Part shown: positions 53,101 to 63,061 of the stretch, piece by piece
Layout: each line of letters begins with the position of its first letter
Position numbering within the stretch: the first letter of the stretch is position 1
Source of the DNA: Piscinibacter sp. HJYY11
GTDB taxonomy: Bacteria; Pseudomonadota; Gammaproteobacteria; Burkholderiales; Burkholderiaceae_C
NCBI RefSeq assembly: GCF_016735515.1
Contig: NZ_JAERQZ010000002.1
Coordinates: 1 to 64,000 of the forward strand
DNA: 64,000 bases
Direction: 5' to 3'
Translations under genes and position numbers: made by a program
The notes under the pieces: generated by a model
The model's input: the letters and a program-made list of their open reading frames with translations, nothing else
What the model was told of the DNA's origin: nothing
Database searches by the model: none

Positions 53101-54186
53101 TCATTTGAGCCCGGCCCACCAGCGCTTGTTGGTGCGCGGCTGGCCCACGGTCAGCACCTCGCCGATCTCCGGCGTGGCGAGCTCGATGCCCTTGGCCGCC
53201 GAGAGGTCGGCCAGCCGGTTGAGCGGGTCCTGCCAGGTGTGGAAGGCCAGGTCGAAGGTGCTGTTGTGCACCGAGTACAGCACCTTGCCGCGCAGGTCCT
53301 GGAAGGCCTGCACGGTCTCTTCAGGCGTCATGTGCACGGCGGGCCAGTAGGCGTCGTAGGCGCCGTTTTCCATCAGCGCGAGGTCGAAGCCGCCGAAGCG
53401 CTCGCCGATGGTCTTGAAGCCGTTGAAGTAGCCGGAGTCGCCGCTGTAGAAGAGGCGCTGCTCGCCGCTCTGGATGACCCACGAGGCCCACAGCGTGCGG
53501 TCGCGGTCGGTGAGGCTGCGGCCGGAGAAATGCTGCGAGGGCGTGGCGGTGAGTTGCACGCCGTCGTGCGCCGCGGCCTGCCACCAGTCGAACTCCTGCA
53601 CACGCTCGGCGGGCACGCCCATGTCGACCAGCCGGGCCTTCACGCCCAGCGGCACGAAGTAGCGCTGGACGCGTTGCGCGAGGTACTCGATGGTCGGCAC
53701 GTCGAGGTGGTCGTAGTGGTCGTGCGAAAGGATCAGCCCTTCGATCGGCGGCAGCTGCTGCAAGGTGAGCGGCGGCGCATGGAAGCGCTTTGGCCCCGCA
53801 AAGCTGAACGGCGACACCCGCTCGCCGAACACCGGGTCGATGAGCCAGAACTTGCCACGCAGCTTGAGCAGGTGGGACGAATGGCCGAGGCGCACCACGT
53901 GGTTGGCCTGCGCATCCAGCGCTTCGAGCTGGGCAGTGGTGATCGGCCGCACGGGGATCGCATCCACCGGCACCGTGCCGACCTTGCTGGCAAAGATGAA
54001 GCGCGACCAGATGGTCCAGGTGCCGGCGCCCGGAGGCGTCTGCGGGTTGGGCGGGTTGGCGAAGAGGCAGCCCTTGAACTGTGGCGAGCTGGCGTACGGT
54101 GAGTCGCAGTTGCCGCTGCTGGTGCAGCCGGCGACGAGGATCAGGCCGAAGGCGGCGAGCAGGCCGCGAATCCGTGAGGCGTTCAT
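53101..54186 (-). CDS. MBL-fold metallohydrolase lipoprotein
   Basis: The protein has 361 residues. A lipobox (LILVAGC) follows the signal peptide, and the N-terminal mature part has three Cys. The metallo-beta-lactamase fold shows LSHDHYDHLDVPT (HxHxDH), SGDSGYF and a later His in TPSQHFSGRS. It resembles NAPE-PLD/UlaG-like hydrolases of the type found near outer-membrane lipid turnover. The start at 54186 is the ATG before the signal; the ATG at 54201 is an alternative. The substrate is unknown. Confidence 0.85.
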   Translation of the reverse strand: MNASRIRGLLAAFGLILVAGCTSSGNCDSPYASSPQFKGCLFANPPNPQTPPGAGTWTIWSRFIFASKVGTVPVDAIPVRPITTAQLEALDAQANHVVRLGHSSHLLKLRGKFWLIDPVFGERVSPFSFAGPKRFHAPPLTLQQLPPIEGLILSHDHYDHLDVPTIEYLAQRVQRYFVPLGVKARLVDMGVPAERVQEFDWWQAAAHDGVQLTATPSQHFSGRSLTDRDRTLWASWVIQSGEQRLFYSGDSGYFNGFKTIGERFGGFDLALMENGAYDAYWPAVHMTPEETVQAFQDLRGKVLYSVHNSTFDLAFHTWQDPLNRLADLSAAKGIELATPEIGEVLTVGQPRTNKRWWAGLK

Positions 54187-54247
54187 GCGGCCAGTTTGCA
54201 CGAGCCGCTTTAAGGCGCCTTAATCTGCGCGGCGCAGCGCGCTTGGC

Positions 54248-54676
54248 TCAGAACGTCACCTTGACCGACTCCGCCGAGCGGTTCGCCGCCCCGTGGAACA
54301 CCGCCTCGACGTTGTTGCCGTCGGGGTCGAGCACGAAGGCGGCGTAGTAGCCGGGGTGGTAAGGGCGCTCGCCGGGGGCGCCGTTGTCCTGGCCGCCGTG
54401 GGCCAGCGCCGCCTTGTAGAAGGCCTCCACCGTGGCCCGGTCGCGGGCCTGGAAGGCGAAATGGTGGCGGCCGGTCAGGTGGCCTTGCGCAGCCTGGCTG
54501 CTCACGGTCGAGACGAACAGCTCGTCGGCCCAGAAGTAGCCGTCGCCCGAGCCGCCGATCGGGATGCCCAGCACCTCGAGCACGGCGGTGTAGAAGCGCT
54601 GGCTGGGGGGCAGGTCGCGCACGACGAGTTGCAGATGGTCGAAGAGGCGGCCGCGGTGCAGTTCGTGAGTGTTCAT
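54248..54676 (-). CDS. VOC-family (glyoxalase-like) protein
   Basis: The protein has 142 residues. Two betaalphabetabetabeta modules are seen: FDHLQLVVRDLPPSQRFY, and HFAFQARDRATVEAFYKAAL with FVLDPDGNNVEAVF near the end. Metal ligands would be His14, a Glu in the second half and the NNVE glutamate. Members include glyoxalases and dioxygenases; the reaction is undetermined. The following 256-bp gap (54677-54932) holds only a short unconvincing frame (54808 onward). Confidence 0.82.
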   Translation of the reverse strand: MNTHELHRGRLFDHLQLVVRDLPPSQRFYTAVLEVLGIPIGGSGDGYFWADELFVSTVSSQAAQGHLTGRHHFAFQARDRATVEAFYKAALAHGGQDNGAPGERPYHPGYYAAFVLDPDGNNVEAVFHGAANRSAESVKVTF

Positions 54677-54932
54677 GGCGAGGCTCCTGTGGGGTTGGTC
54701 AAGGCCATCCTAGGCGGCAGGCGGCGTGCCGCGCGCTTGTCAGGGCCTGTCAGGGCGCTGCAGTTTTTTTCAGGGCGGCGTGTCGCTTCACCGGCAAGGT
54801 CCACGAGATGCACGCGCGGGTGGGTGGCCGCTACAAGACCCGGCAGATGGTTGCACGCTCCGATGGCAGGAGTCGCTGCTGCAACTGGCCGCGCTCGTGG
54901 AGCCGGACATTCCCGGCTGAGCCCGTCGCCTC

Positions 54933-56096
54933 TCAGGCGCTGCGGCACAGCGCCGCCACCACGTCCGACTGCGTGATGATGCCGACGAGCCGCTTGTCGT
55001 CGTCGATGATTGGGATGTGGTGGTGGCCGGTGTCGGCGAAGAGCGGCACCAGCTCGCTCAAGCGCCGGTCGGCGCTCGCCACGCGCACCTGGCGCACCAT
55101 GATCTGGCCCACGGTTTCGGGCTTCGTCGTGTAGGGCGTGGGCGAGGGGGTGAGGAAGCTGCGCAGCTTGTCGACCCAGCCGTGGTGGAAGTCGACATCG
55201 GCATGGCGCATGAAGTCGGCGAGCGTCACCACGCCCACCACGCGACGCACCTTGTCGACCACCGGCAGCGCCTTGATGCGGCGCTCGCGCAGCAGCTTCC
55301 ACGCGTCTTGCAGCGAGTCGCCGAACTCCACCGTGACGAGGTCGGTCGACATCACGTCGCGGCAGCGCAGCTCGCCCAGGCGGCGGCGGTAGGCCTCGAG
55401 CTCGGTCTGCGCGAGCAGGGCCTGCAGGTCGTCGCGGCTGACGTCGAGCACCTGGTTGTAGCGGCGCAGCACGGCGTCGAGGTCGGCCTCGCTGAAGACG
55501 GGCCTTGGCGCGCTCGGGGCCGGCGTGGCCAGGCTCTGGCCGTGCGGGTAGCGTTTGCCGGTCGCGTTGTTGTAGACGATGCCGGCGGCCGCGAGTGCCA
55601 GCGAATGCGTGAAGACCGGCGTGAGCGCGAAGACCGGATCGTGCACGTTCGACAGCACCACCAGCAGCGCACTCGCACCCCCCGGCGGGTGCAGGCAGCG
55701 CGTGGCAAACATCGCCCCGATGGCGAGCGCGACCGCGAGCGCCGCGGTGCTGGGCGTGCTGCCGAGCGTGGTCGTGACGGCGATGCCCACCAGGGCCGAC
55801 ACCGAGTTGCCGCCCACCACCGACCACGGCTGCGCCAGCGGGCTGGCCGGCAGGCCGAACACCAGCACCGCGCTCGCACCGAGCGGGGCGATCAGCCACT
55901 GCAGGCCAGCCTGGCCGCCGAGGCTTGGTGCGACCGCAGCGCTCAGCAGCGCGGTGAACAGCAACCCGAGGCCCGCACCCGCGGCCACCCGCCAGCGCTC
56001 GCGCGCGTCCACCGGCAGGGCGGCGGGCCTGAGGTCGGCGAGTCGCTGTGCGAGACGCGCACGCCACGTCGGGGTGCTGAGGTCGGTGCTGGACAT
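54933..56096 (-). CDS. HPP-family membrane protein with CBS pair
   Basis: The protein has 387 residues. An N-terminal HPP domain holds several membrane helices (GLGLLFTALLSAAVA; WLIAPLGASAVLVFGLP; LHPPGGASALLVVL with the HPP signature). A CBS domain pair follows (MSTDLVTVEFGDSLQDAW; TLADFMRHADVDFHHG; HHHIPIIDDDKRLVGIITQSDV). CBS pairs bind adenine nucleotides and regulate transport; HPP proteins are linked with nitrite transport in plants. The start at 56096 (MSSTDLSTPTWR) is preferred to the further-upstream frame. Confidence 0.85.
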   Translation of the reverse strand: MSSTDLSTPTWRARLAQRLADLRPAALPVDARERWRVAAGAGLGLLFTALLSAAVAPSLGGQAGLQWLIAPLGASAVLVFGLPASPLAQPWSVVGGNSVSALVGIAVTTTLGSTPSTAALAVALAIGAMFATRCLHPPGGASALLVVLSNVHDPVFALTPVFTHSLALAAAGIVYNNATGKRYPHGQSLATPAPSAPRPVFSEADLDAVLRRYNQVLDVSRDDLQALLAQTELEAYRRRLGELRCRDVMSTDLVTVEFGDSLQDAWKLLRERRIKALPVVDKVRRVVGVVTLADFMRHADVDFHHGWVDKLRSFLTPSPTPYTTKPETVGQIMVRQVRVASADRRLSELVPLFADTGHHHIPIIDDDKRLVGIITQSDVVAALCRSA

Positions 56097-56229
56097 GGAG
56101 GGGCGAAGGGCGCGGTGCGCCTGTCTGGGAGGCCGGCATTGTGGCCGGCCACCTGTTCGCGCGTGCACGCGCGGGAATCGACGGTGCTAAGCTGGCCCGC
56201 GCTTGTCCACTCTCTCACGCGAGACCACC

Positions 56230-57357
56230 ATGCCCGGATTGCTGCCCCACGTCGACCCCGAAGGCCTGCTCGAGTTCTCGGTCGTCTACACCGATCGTGC
56301 GCTCAACCACATGTCAAAGAAGTTCCAGGGCGTGATGCGCGACATCTCGGCCACGCTGAAGGAGGCCTACAACGCCAAGGCCGCGATCGTGGTGCCGGGC
56401 AGCGGCACCTTTGGCATGGAAGCGGTGGCGCGGCAGTTCGCCAGCAACCAGAAGGTGCTCGTGATCCGCAACGGCTGGTTCAGCTTCCGCTGGACGCAGA
56501 TCTTCGAGATGGGGAACATCCCCTCGTCGGCCACCGTGCTCAAGGCCAAGCGCATCGGGGCGGCACCCGACGCACCGTTTGCCCCCGCGACCCTCGACGA
56601 GGTGGTGGCCGCCATCGAGCGCGAGAAGCCTGCCGCGGTGTTTGCCGCGCATGTGGAAACCGCGAGCGGCATGCTGCTGCCCGACGACTACCTGCGCGCC
56701 GTGGGCCAGGCCGTCACGGCGGCGGGCGGGCTCTTCGTGCTCGACTGCATCGCCTCCGGCGCGTTGTGGGTCGACATGGTGAAGAACCACGTCGACGTGC
56801 TGATCAGCGCGCCGCAGAAGGGCTGGAGCGGCTCGCCCGGCTGCGCCTTCGTGATGCTCGGCGAGCGTGCGCGCGCCCGCATCGACCAGACCACCAGCAC
56901 CAGCTTCGCCTGCGACCTGAAGAAGTGGCTCACCATCATGGAAAGCTACGAGGGCGGCGCCTACAGCTACCACACGACCATGCCGACCGATGCGCTCACG
57001 CGCGTGCGCGACGTGATGCTCGAAACCAAGGCCTTCGGTTTCGAGAAGGCGCGTGCGGCGCAGCAGGAACTCGGCAGCAAGGTGCGCGCGCTGCTCGCAA
57101 AGAACGGCTTCAAGAGCGTGGCCGCGCCGGGCTTCGAAGCCCCCGGCGTGGTGGTGAGCTACACCACCGACCCCGAGATCCAGTCGTCGAAGAAATTCCT
57201 CGGCGCTGGCTTGCAGACGGCCGCCGGCGTGCCGCTGCAGTGCGACGAAGGCGCCGACTTCAAGACCTGGCGCATCGGCCTCTTCGGGCTCGACAAGCTC
57301 GGCAACATCGACCGCACCGTCAGCCAGCTCGACGCGGCGCTCAAGCACATTCGCTGA
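56230..57357 (+). CDS. Class V aminotransferase (alanine-glyoxylate/serine-pyruvate type)
   Basis: The 375-residue protein uses PLP. The Schiff-base Lys lies in SAPQKGWSGSPGCAFVML, and the phosphate-binding region contains VPGSGTFGMEAVARQF. The opening MPGLLPHVDPEGLLEFSVVY fits this family. It probably converts glyoxylate or pyruvate with an amino donor, or acts in serine/aspartate metabolism, in the cytoplasm. No neighbours define the pathway. Confidence 0.88.
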   Translation: MPGLLPHVDPEGLLEFSVVYTDRALNHMSKKFQGVMRDISATLKEAYNAKAAIVVPGSGTFGMEAVARQFASNQKVLVIRNGWFSFRWTQIFEMGNIPSSATVLKAKRIGAAPDAPFAPATLDEVVAAIEREKPAAVFAAHVETASGMLLPDDYLRAVGQAVTAAGGLFVLDCIASGALWVDMVKNHVDVLISAPQKGWSGSPGCAFVMLGERARARIDQTTSTSFACDLKKWLTIMESYEGGAYSYHTTMPTDALTRVRDVMLETKAFGFEKARAAQQELGSKVRALLAKNGFKSVAAPGFEAPGVVVSYTTDPEIQSSKKFLGAGLQTAAGVPLQCDEGADFKTWRIGLFGLDKLGNIDRTVSQLDAALKHIR

Positions 57358-57369
57358 CGGCGCGCTTCT

Positions 57370-58947
57370 TCAAGCCTCGGCCAGCTTGAAGACGTTGACC
57401 GCCTCCGAGAGGCGCGTGGCCTGATCGCGCAGGCTGGCGGCCGCGGCGGCGCTTTCTTCCACGAGCGCCGCGTTCTGCTGCGTCGCGCGGTCGAGCTGGG
57501 TCACTGCGTCGCTCACCTGGCCGATGCCGGCCGTCTGCTCCGAAGTGGCGCGAGAGATCTGGTCGATGAACCGGCTCACGTTCTGGATCTCGGCCACGAT
57601 GGCGCCCATGGCGCGGCCCGCTTCGTGCACCTGGCGTTCGCCCTGTTCCACGTTGTCGACGCTCGCGCCGATGAGCGCCTTGATCTCACGTGCTGCACCG
57701 GCCGAGCGCTGCGCGAGCGAACGCACTTCGCTCGCCACCACCGCGAAGCCCCGGCCTTGTTCGCCGGCGCGCGCCGCTTCCACCGCCGCATTGAGCGCCA
57801 GGATGTTGGTCTGGAAGGCGATGCCGTCGATCACGCCGATGATGTCGGCGATCTTCTTCGACGAGGCGGCGATGTCCTGCATGGTGGTGATCACCTGGTG
57901 CATCGCCCCGCCGCCATCGACTGCCGCCTGCGAGGCCTTTGACGCAAGCGCGTTGGCCTGCTGCGCCGTCGCGGCGTTCTCGCGCACGGTGCCGGTCAGC
58001 TGCTCCATCGACGAGCTCGTCTGCTGCAGATGGCTTGCCTGGTGCTCGGTGCGCTGGCTGAGGTCGGCGTTGCCGGTCGCGATCTGTTGCGACCCGGTGG
58101 CGATCGAGTCGGAGGCGTCCCGCACATGCGACACGAGCTGCGCCAGGCTCGTCTGCATCGTGGCGAGCGATGCCAGCACGCTGCCCTCGGGCGCCTGCTC
58201 GGCTTTGGGCAAGGGGCTCAGGTCGCCGCTTGCCACGCGCTGGGCGGCGCGGCCCAGCTCGGCCGGCTCGGCGCCGAGCGCGCGGGTGAGGCTGCGGGTG
58301 ATCGCCACGCCGCAGCCCACGGCCACGGCGAAGGCAAGCACGCAGGCCGCCAGGAGCAGCCGCTGCTGCGCCTGGTAGTCGGCGGTGGCCTGTGCCACCT
58401 GGGCCTGCGCGCGTCGCTCGGTGTATTCGGCATAGCGGCTCGAGGCCTGCAGCAGCGCGGCGAGCCTGGGCCGGCACTCCTGCGCCAGCTTGGTGAGCGC
58501 CGCCTCGCGCTGGCCCTTGTTCGCCAGGTCGACGATGGCCAGGGCGACGGGGCCGTAGTCCTGCTCCACGCGGGCCAGGCCGGCGATGAGTTCGCGCGCT
58601 TCGGCGGTGACCTGGGTGTCTTCGGTGGCCAGGCGGTTCAGCTCGGCGAGGCCTTGCTGCACGGTCTCATGGGCGCGGGCGGCTGCCTGGCGCTCCGACT
58701 CGAGCTCGCCTGGGTCGGTGAGCAGCAACAGGTTGCGCGCCGCAATGGCGCGGGCGTCGACCGCCTTGTGCACCTTGACCGCTGCGTTGGCGCGAGCCGT
58801 CACGCCTTGCACGTAGTCGACGAACGCGCGGTCCGTCTGGGCCAGCGCTTGCAGCGACAGGGTGGACACCAGCAGCACGAAAGCGGCGAGCAGCCCGAAG
58901 GCCAGGGCCAGCCGGGTCTTGACGGTGAGGGAGTGGGTGGAGTGCAT
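57370..58947 (-). CDS. Methyl-accepting chemotaxis protein
   Basis: The protein has 525 residues. An N-terminal membrane segment ([20 protein letters not shown]) leads into a periplasmic ligand domain (about 40-190, four-helix-bundle type). A second membrane segment ([22 protein letters not shown]), a HAMP domain and a long cytoplasmic signalling domain follow. The tip [32 protein letters not shown] is the conserved CheW/CheA contact hairpin. Sensor ligand unknown. It is divergent from a response-regulator-like gene with two palindromes between them. Confidence 0.92.
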   Translation of the reverse strand: MHSTHSLTVKTRLALAFGLLAAFVLLVSTLSLQALAQTDRAFVDYVQGVTARANAAVKVHKAVDARAIAARNLLLLTDPGELESERQAAARAHETVQQGLAELNRLATEDTQVTAEARELIAGLARVEQDYGPVALAIVDLANKGQREAALTKLAQECRPRLAALLQASSRYAEYTERRAQAQVAQATADYQAQQRLLLAACVLAFAVAVGCGVAITRSLTRALGAEPAELGRAAQRVASGDLSPLPKAEQAPEGSVLASLATMQTSLAQLVSHVRDASDSIATGSQQIATGNADLSQRTEHQASHLQQTSSSMEQLTGTVRENAATAQQANALASKASQAAVDGGGAMHQVITTMQDIAASSKKIADIIGVIDGIAFQTNILALNAAVEAARAGEQGRGFAVVASEVRSLAQRSAGAAREIKALIGASVDNVEQGERQVHEAGRAMGAIVAEIQNVSRFIDQISRATSEQTAGIGQVSDAVTQLDRATQQNAALVEESAAAAASLRDQATRLSEAVNVFKLAEA

Positions 58948-58986
58948 GACGGTGCGAAATCAAAGTGAGGTCGCCACGATAGTTCA

Positions 58987-59098
58987 TCAGAACTGACGTG
59001 ACAAGCGTCAGAAATGATCGCCTGTGAACTACTTCACCCTCTTGGTGCAGGCGAACTTGATCCATATCAAAGGTCTTGTATTTCGTCAGAACTGACGT
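58987..59098. promoter_or_regulatory. Two palindromes with GTCAG-AA-CTGAC core between MCP and regulator
   Basis: TCAGAACTGACGT occurs at 58987-58999 and again at 59086-59098; the second extends to the perfect palindrome CGTCAG-AA-CTGACG directly before the regulator gene's start. Between them a GTCAGAA half-site is found at 59007-59013. They are placed to control both divergent genes and share the core of the rhlE-upstream palindrome. Confidence 0.55.
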
Positions 59099-59821
59099 AT
59101 GCTCTCGCGCATGACGCGACCCCCGACCGCTTCAGACACGGCGCCCCGCATCCTCCCGAGCCGACTGGCCTGGGTGGGCGAGGGTGTGCCGCGCCGCGCC
59201 GCGGTGGCAGGCGAACTCACGCGCTTCGACGACAGCGACGACTTCCTGCTCGCCCCCGATGCCTTTGGCTACGACTTCTACGTGGTGCACCTGTCACAGC
59301 GTGGCGTGCCGGGGCTCGACCTGGTGCGCCTGATCCGCAAACGTTCGGCGGCGGGCCTGGTGGCGCTCGACAAGGGCCCAGCCCTCGCCTTCGCGGCAGC
59401 GCTGGACCTCGGTGCCGACATGGTGCTGCCCGAGACGTGCAGTGCCGACGAGCTGGCCGCCGCGATCGCCAGCGTCCACCGCCGCGCGCAGGTGGCGCAG
59501 GCACCCGCCTCCACGAGGCCCTGGACCCTGGTCGAAGCCCGCTCCGCCTTGCAGGCGCCAGACGGCACGGAGATCTCCCTCAGCGCGAGCGACTTGGTGT
59601 TGCTGCAGTGCTTCGCCGAATCGGCGGACGGCAAGGTCAGGCGCGAGGCGCTGGTCAGGCGGCTGTGGGGCCAGGGCGTCGACGGGGCGATGGAGAACGC
59701 CTTGCACGCGACCGTGTACCGTCTACGCAAGCGCATCGAGCAGGCCGGCCATCCGCTCGTGCCGCTGCACTCGGTGGCGAAGGTCGGCTACGAATTCCGC
59801 GCGCCCCTCGTCAAGGCTTGA
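59099..59821 (+). CDS. Response-regulator-like protein with winged helix, degenerate receiver
   Basis: The protein has 240 residues. The N-terminal part resembles a receiver fold (YDFYVVHLSQRGVPGLDLVR; DLGADMVLP), but the acidic cluster and phosphoacceptor Asp of normal receivers are not in place; the acceptor position appears as HLS. The C-terminal domain is an OmpR-type winged helix (LSASDLVLLQCFAES; ALHATVYRLRKRI). It thus probably acts without phosphorylation. The ATG at 59111 is an alternative start, since 59099 directly follows the palindrome. The BLUF gene overlaps its 3' end by 11 bases, antisense, so the two may be functionally linked. Confidence 0.75.
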   Translation: MLSRMTRPPTASDTAPRILPSRLAWVGEGVPRRAAVAGELTRFDDSDDFLLAPDAFGYDFYVVHLSQRGVPGLDLVRLIRKRSAAGLVALDKGPALAFAAALDLGADMVLPETCSADELAAAIASVHRRAQVAQAPASTRPWTLVEARSALQAPDGTEISLSASDLVLLQCFAESADGKVRREALVRRLWGQGVDGAMENALHATVYRLRKRIEQAGHPLVPLHSVAKVGYEFRAPLVKA

Positions 59822-60200
59822 AGAGGCGCTCGAGCAGGCGCTCGATGCGCTCCTGCGGCAGGTCGGATGACGCGAGCAGGCTGGCCAGCAGGTCGTCGGT
59901 GCCCGGCGCTTCGGCGAAAGCCATCTGCCAGGCGGCAAAGCGGCGTGCCGGCAGCTTGCCCTCGCGCAAGGTCCTCACGGCTTCGTGGCGCGTGTCGGCC
60001 GTGATGGCTGCCAGGGTGTCGGCGACCGCACCGGCCGGGCCTTCCAGCCATTGCGCGAAGTGTCCGCCGGTGAAAACGAGAGACCCGGTCAGCCCGCGCC
60101 CGGCATTCGCGGGGCGTGCACGCGCGAGGATGTCTTCCACCTCCAGCGGCGTGGCCAGTGAGCGGCTGATGTAGACGATGTGGTGGAGGGGGGCGTGCAT
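59811..60200 (-). CDS. BLUF-domain blue-light photoreceptor
   Basis: The protein has 129 residues. It begins MHAPLHHIVYISRSL, and the flavin-photocycle residues are seen at Tyr10, Asn32 (RPANAGRGLTG) and Gln50 (HFAQWLEGP), plus Trp91 and Met93 in FAAWQMAF. These match the numbering of short BLUF proteins such as BlrB. It binds FAD and senses blue light; a short C-terminal helical extension is present but no output domain. It probably acts by protein-protein contact. Its 3' end overlaps that of the response-regulator-like gene, convergent. Confidence 0.9.
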   Translation of the reverse strand: MHAPLHHIVYISRSLATPLEVEDILARARPANAGRGLTGSLVFTGGHFAQWLEGPAGAVADTLAAITADTRHEAVRTLREGKLPARRFAAWQMAFAEAPGTDDLLASLLASSDLPQERIERLLERLFKP

Positions 60201-60286
60201 GGGGCGGGCGGTGAAGCGAACCGAGGGTAGCGCCGGCGTCGGGCGCGGATGCCGGGAACAGCGCCCGGCAATGGGGCCTGTTCTGG

Positions 60287-62965
60287 CTATCCGGTGCGGC
60301 GTTGCTTCCCGGGCGTCTCGTCCGTGCCCAAGGCCTGCGCCAGGTAGGGCGCGGTGCGGCTCTCAGTAGCCTGCGCCACCTCCGCTGGCCGGCCACAGGC
60401 CACCTGCCGGCCGCCATCCTGCCCGGCGCCGGGGCCCATGTCGATGACCCAGTCGCTCGCGGCCGCCACGCGCATGTCGTGCTCGACCACGACCACCGTG
60501 TTGCCGGCGTCGACCAGCCCGTTGAGCTGCGTCATCAGCCGGTCGACGTCTGATGCATGGAGGCCGGTCGTCGGCTCGTCGAGCACATAGAGCGTCTCGC
60601 CGCGCTGCGTGCGCTGCAGCTCGGTGGCGAGCTTAATGCGCTGGGCCTCGCCGCCCGAGAGCTCGGTGGCCGGCTGGCCGAGGCGCAGGTAACCGAGGCC
60701 GATGTCCTGCAGCAAGTGCAGCGGACGGCGCAGCGCCGCTTCGTCGGCGAAGAAGGCGAGTGCTTCGCCGACCGTCATGCCCAGCACTTCGGCGATGTTC
60801 TTCTCGCGCCAGGTCACCGTCAGGGTCTGCTCGTTGTAGCGCGCGCCGTGGCAGGTGGGGCAGGGGGCGTAGACGCTCGGCATGAAGAGCAGCTCGACGC
60901 TGACGAAGCCTTCGCCCTCGCAGGTGTCGCAGCGGCCCTTGGCCACGTTGAACGAGAAACGGCCGGCGTCGAAGCGGCGCCGGCGGGCCGCGGGCGTGGC
61001 GGCGAAGAGCTTGCGCACATGGTCGAAGAGGCCGGTGTAGGTGGCGAGGTTGGAGCGTGGCGTGCGGCCGATGGGCTTCTGGTCGACGCGCACCAGGCGG
61101 CGGATCGCCTCCATGCCCGAGCCGATGTGGCCGCGTGCGGTCTCGGTGATCTCGCCGGCGGCATCGTCACCCTCGTCGTCGGCCGGGGGCGGCTCGTGGC
61201 CGAGTTGTGCCGACACCAGTTGCACCAGCGCCTGGCTCACCAGGCTCGACTTGCCCGAGCCCGACACCCCGGTGACGCAGGTGAAGGCGCCGATCGGGAA
61301 ACGCGCATCGAGCCCGTGCAGGTTGTGGCAGGTGACGCCTTCGAGCGTGAGCCAGCGGGTGACCGCGCGCTGCGGCGCGGCGAGGCGCCGCTCGCCGAAG
61401 AGGTGTTTCGCGGTGTGCGAGGCCGTGACATGGCGCAGGCCCTCCGGCGGCCCGCTGTACAGCACCTGGCCGCCGAGCTCGCCCGCATCGGGGCCCACGT
61501 CGACCAGCCAGTCGGCACGGCGCATCAGCGACACGTCGTGCTCCACGACGAAGATCGAGTTGCCGCCATCCTTGAGCCGCCCGAGCGCGCGCAGCAGCGC
61601 TTCGCCATCGGCAGGGTGCAGGCCGGCCGATGGTTCGTCGAGCACGTAGACCACGCCGAAGAGGTTGGAACGGATCTGTGTCGCCAGCCGCACCCGCTGC
61701 AGCTCGCCGGGCGAGAGCGTGGGCGTGCTGCGGTCGAGCGAGAGGTAGCCCAGGCCCAGGTCGCACAGCGTGCTCACGCGCTCGAGCACGTCGTGGGCGA
61801 TGCGCTGGGCGGCGATGCGCTTTTCTTCCGAAAGGTGGGGCGTGAGCCGCACGTCGGGCGCGGCGGCGTGCGCCGGCCCGCCGGCGGCCACGCGGCGGGC
61901 CGTGTGCTCGCGGCTGGCCGTGCGGCTCAGGCTGGGCGACGCGGGGGTGTCGCTGTCGAAGCGGCCTTGCGCGGCGGGCAGCAGCGCGTCGGCCAGCCGG
62001 GTGAGCGGCATCTGCGAGAGCTCGCCGATGTCGACCCCGGCGAAGGTCACCGACAGCGCCTCGCGCTTGAGCCGCTTGCCGTGGCATTCGGCGCAGAGGC
62101 TGCCCACCATGTAGCGCGAGACGCGCTTCTTCATCAGCGCACTCTGCGAGGTGGCGAAGGTCTGCAGCACGTACTTGCGCGCGCCGGTGAAGGTGCCGTG
62201 GTAGCTCGGCTCTTCCTTGCGGCGCAGCGCGGCGCGGGTCTCGGCGGGCGTGAAGCCGGCGTAGACGGGCACTGTCGGCTGCTCGTCGGTGAAGAGGATC
62301 CAGTCGCGGTCTTTCTTCGGCAGGTCGCGCCAGGGCGTGTCGACGTCGTAGCCGAGGCTGACGAGGATGTCGCGCAGGTTCTGCCCATGCCAGGCGGGGG
62401 GCCACGCGGCCACCGCGCGCTCGCGGATGGTGAGCGAATCGTCGGGGACCATGGACTTCTCGGTCACCGCGTACACATGCCCGAGCCCGTGGCAGACCGG
62501 GCAGGCGCCCTGGGGTGTGTTGGGCGAGAAGTCTTCGGCATAGAGCATCGGCTGCCCGCGCGGGTAGGTGCCGGCGCGTGAATACAGCATGCGAAGCAGG
62601 CTGCCGATGGTGGTGACGCTTGCCACGGTCGAGCGGGTGCTGGGCGTGCCGCGCTGCTGCTGCAGCGCCACCGCCGGCGGCAGGCCGTCGATCGAGTCGA
62701 CATCGGGCACGCCCACCTGGTCGATCAGGCGGCGGGCGTAGGGCGCAACCGATTCGAAATATCGGCGCTGCGCCTCGGCGTAGAGCGTGCCGAAGGCGAG
62801 CGACGACTTGCCCGAGCCCGAGACGCCGCTGAAGACGACGAGCGCGTTGCGTGGCACGTCGAGGTCGACGTTCTTGAGGTTGTGCTCGCGTGCGCCGCGC
62901 ACGCGCACGAAGCCGTCGTCTTGTGGGGCGCGGATCGGGGTCTGGGCAACGGTGGGCTTGGGCAT
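60287..62965 (-). CDS. UvrA2-type ATPase (UvrA paralogue)
   Basis: The 892-residue protein has two ABC-type ATPase modules with zinc modules: [20 protein letters not shown] (Walker A 1), [13 protein letters not shown] (Walker A 2), [11 protein letters not shown] and [11 protein letters not shown] (zinc CxxC pairs), and [12 protein letters not shown] plus DEPTTGLH near the C-terminus. It lacks the full UvrB-binding insert of canonical UvrA (about 940 residues) and has an Ala/Pro-rich insertion. UvrA2 proteins act in DNA-damage or drug tolerance without a full excinuclease role. The start at 62965 ([12 protein letters not shown]) is chosen; a longer frame begins upstream without support. No uvrB or uvrC lies nearby. 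Confidence 0.85.
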   Translation of the reverse strand: MPKPTVAQTPIRAPQDDGFVRVRGAREHNLKNVDLDVPRNALVVFSGVSGSGKSSLAFGTLYAEAQRRYFESVAPYARRLIDQVGVPDVDSIDGLPPAVALQQQRGTPSTRSTVASVTTIGSLLRMLYSRAGTYPRGQPMLYAEDFSPNTPQGACPVCHGLGHVYAVTEKSMVPDDSLTIRERAVAAWPPAWHGQNLRDILVSLGYDVDTPWRDLPKKDRDWILFTDEQPTVPVYAGFTPAETRAALRRKEEPSYHGTFTGARKYVLQTFATSQSALMKKRVSRYMVGSLCAECHGKRLKREALSVTFAGVDIGELSQMPLTRLADALLPAAQGRFDSDTPASPSLSRTASREHTARRVAAGGPAHAAAPDVRLTPHLSEEKRIAAQRIAHDVLERVSTLCDLGLGYLSLDRSTPTLSPGELQRVRLATQIRSNLFGVVYVLDEPSAGLHPADGEALLRALGRLKDGGNSIFVVEHDVSLMRRADWLVDVGPDAGELGGQVLYSGPPEGLRHVTASHTAKHLFGERRLAAPQRAVTRWLTLEGVTCHNLHGLDARFPIGAFTCVTGVSGSGKSSLVSQALVQLVSAQLGHEPPPADDEGDDAAGEITETARGHIGSGMEAIRRLVRVDQKPIGRTPRSNLATYTGLFDHVRKLFAATPAARRRRFDAGRFSFNVAKGRCDTCEGEGFVSVELLFMPSVYAPCPTCHGARYNEQTLTVTWREKNIAEVLGMTVGEALAFFADEAALRRPLHLLQDIGLGYLRLGQPATELSGGEAQRIKLATELQRTQRGETLYVLDEPTTGLHASDVDRLMTQLNGLVDAGNTVVVVEHDMRVAAASDWVIDMGPGAGQDGGRQVACGRPAEVAQATESRTAPYLAQALGTDETPGKQRRTG

Positions 62966-63061
62966 GGCAGAGGGCTTCGGCAATTCACATACCGCGGGGG
63001 TGGATGGTCCGGCCTGGCTCCTGACGCCCTCCTGTCGCGTGCTCGCATACGATCGGCGCCC

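Noticed and set aside
54726..54920. Possible small gene between the VOC and HPP genes
   Set aside because: Frames there are short, lack a ribosome binding site and look like GC-rich intergenic sequence.
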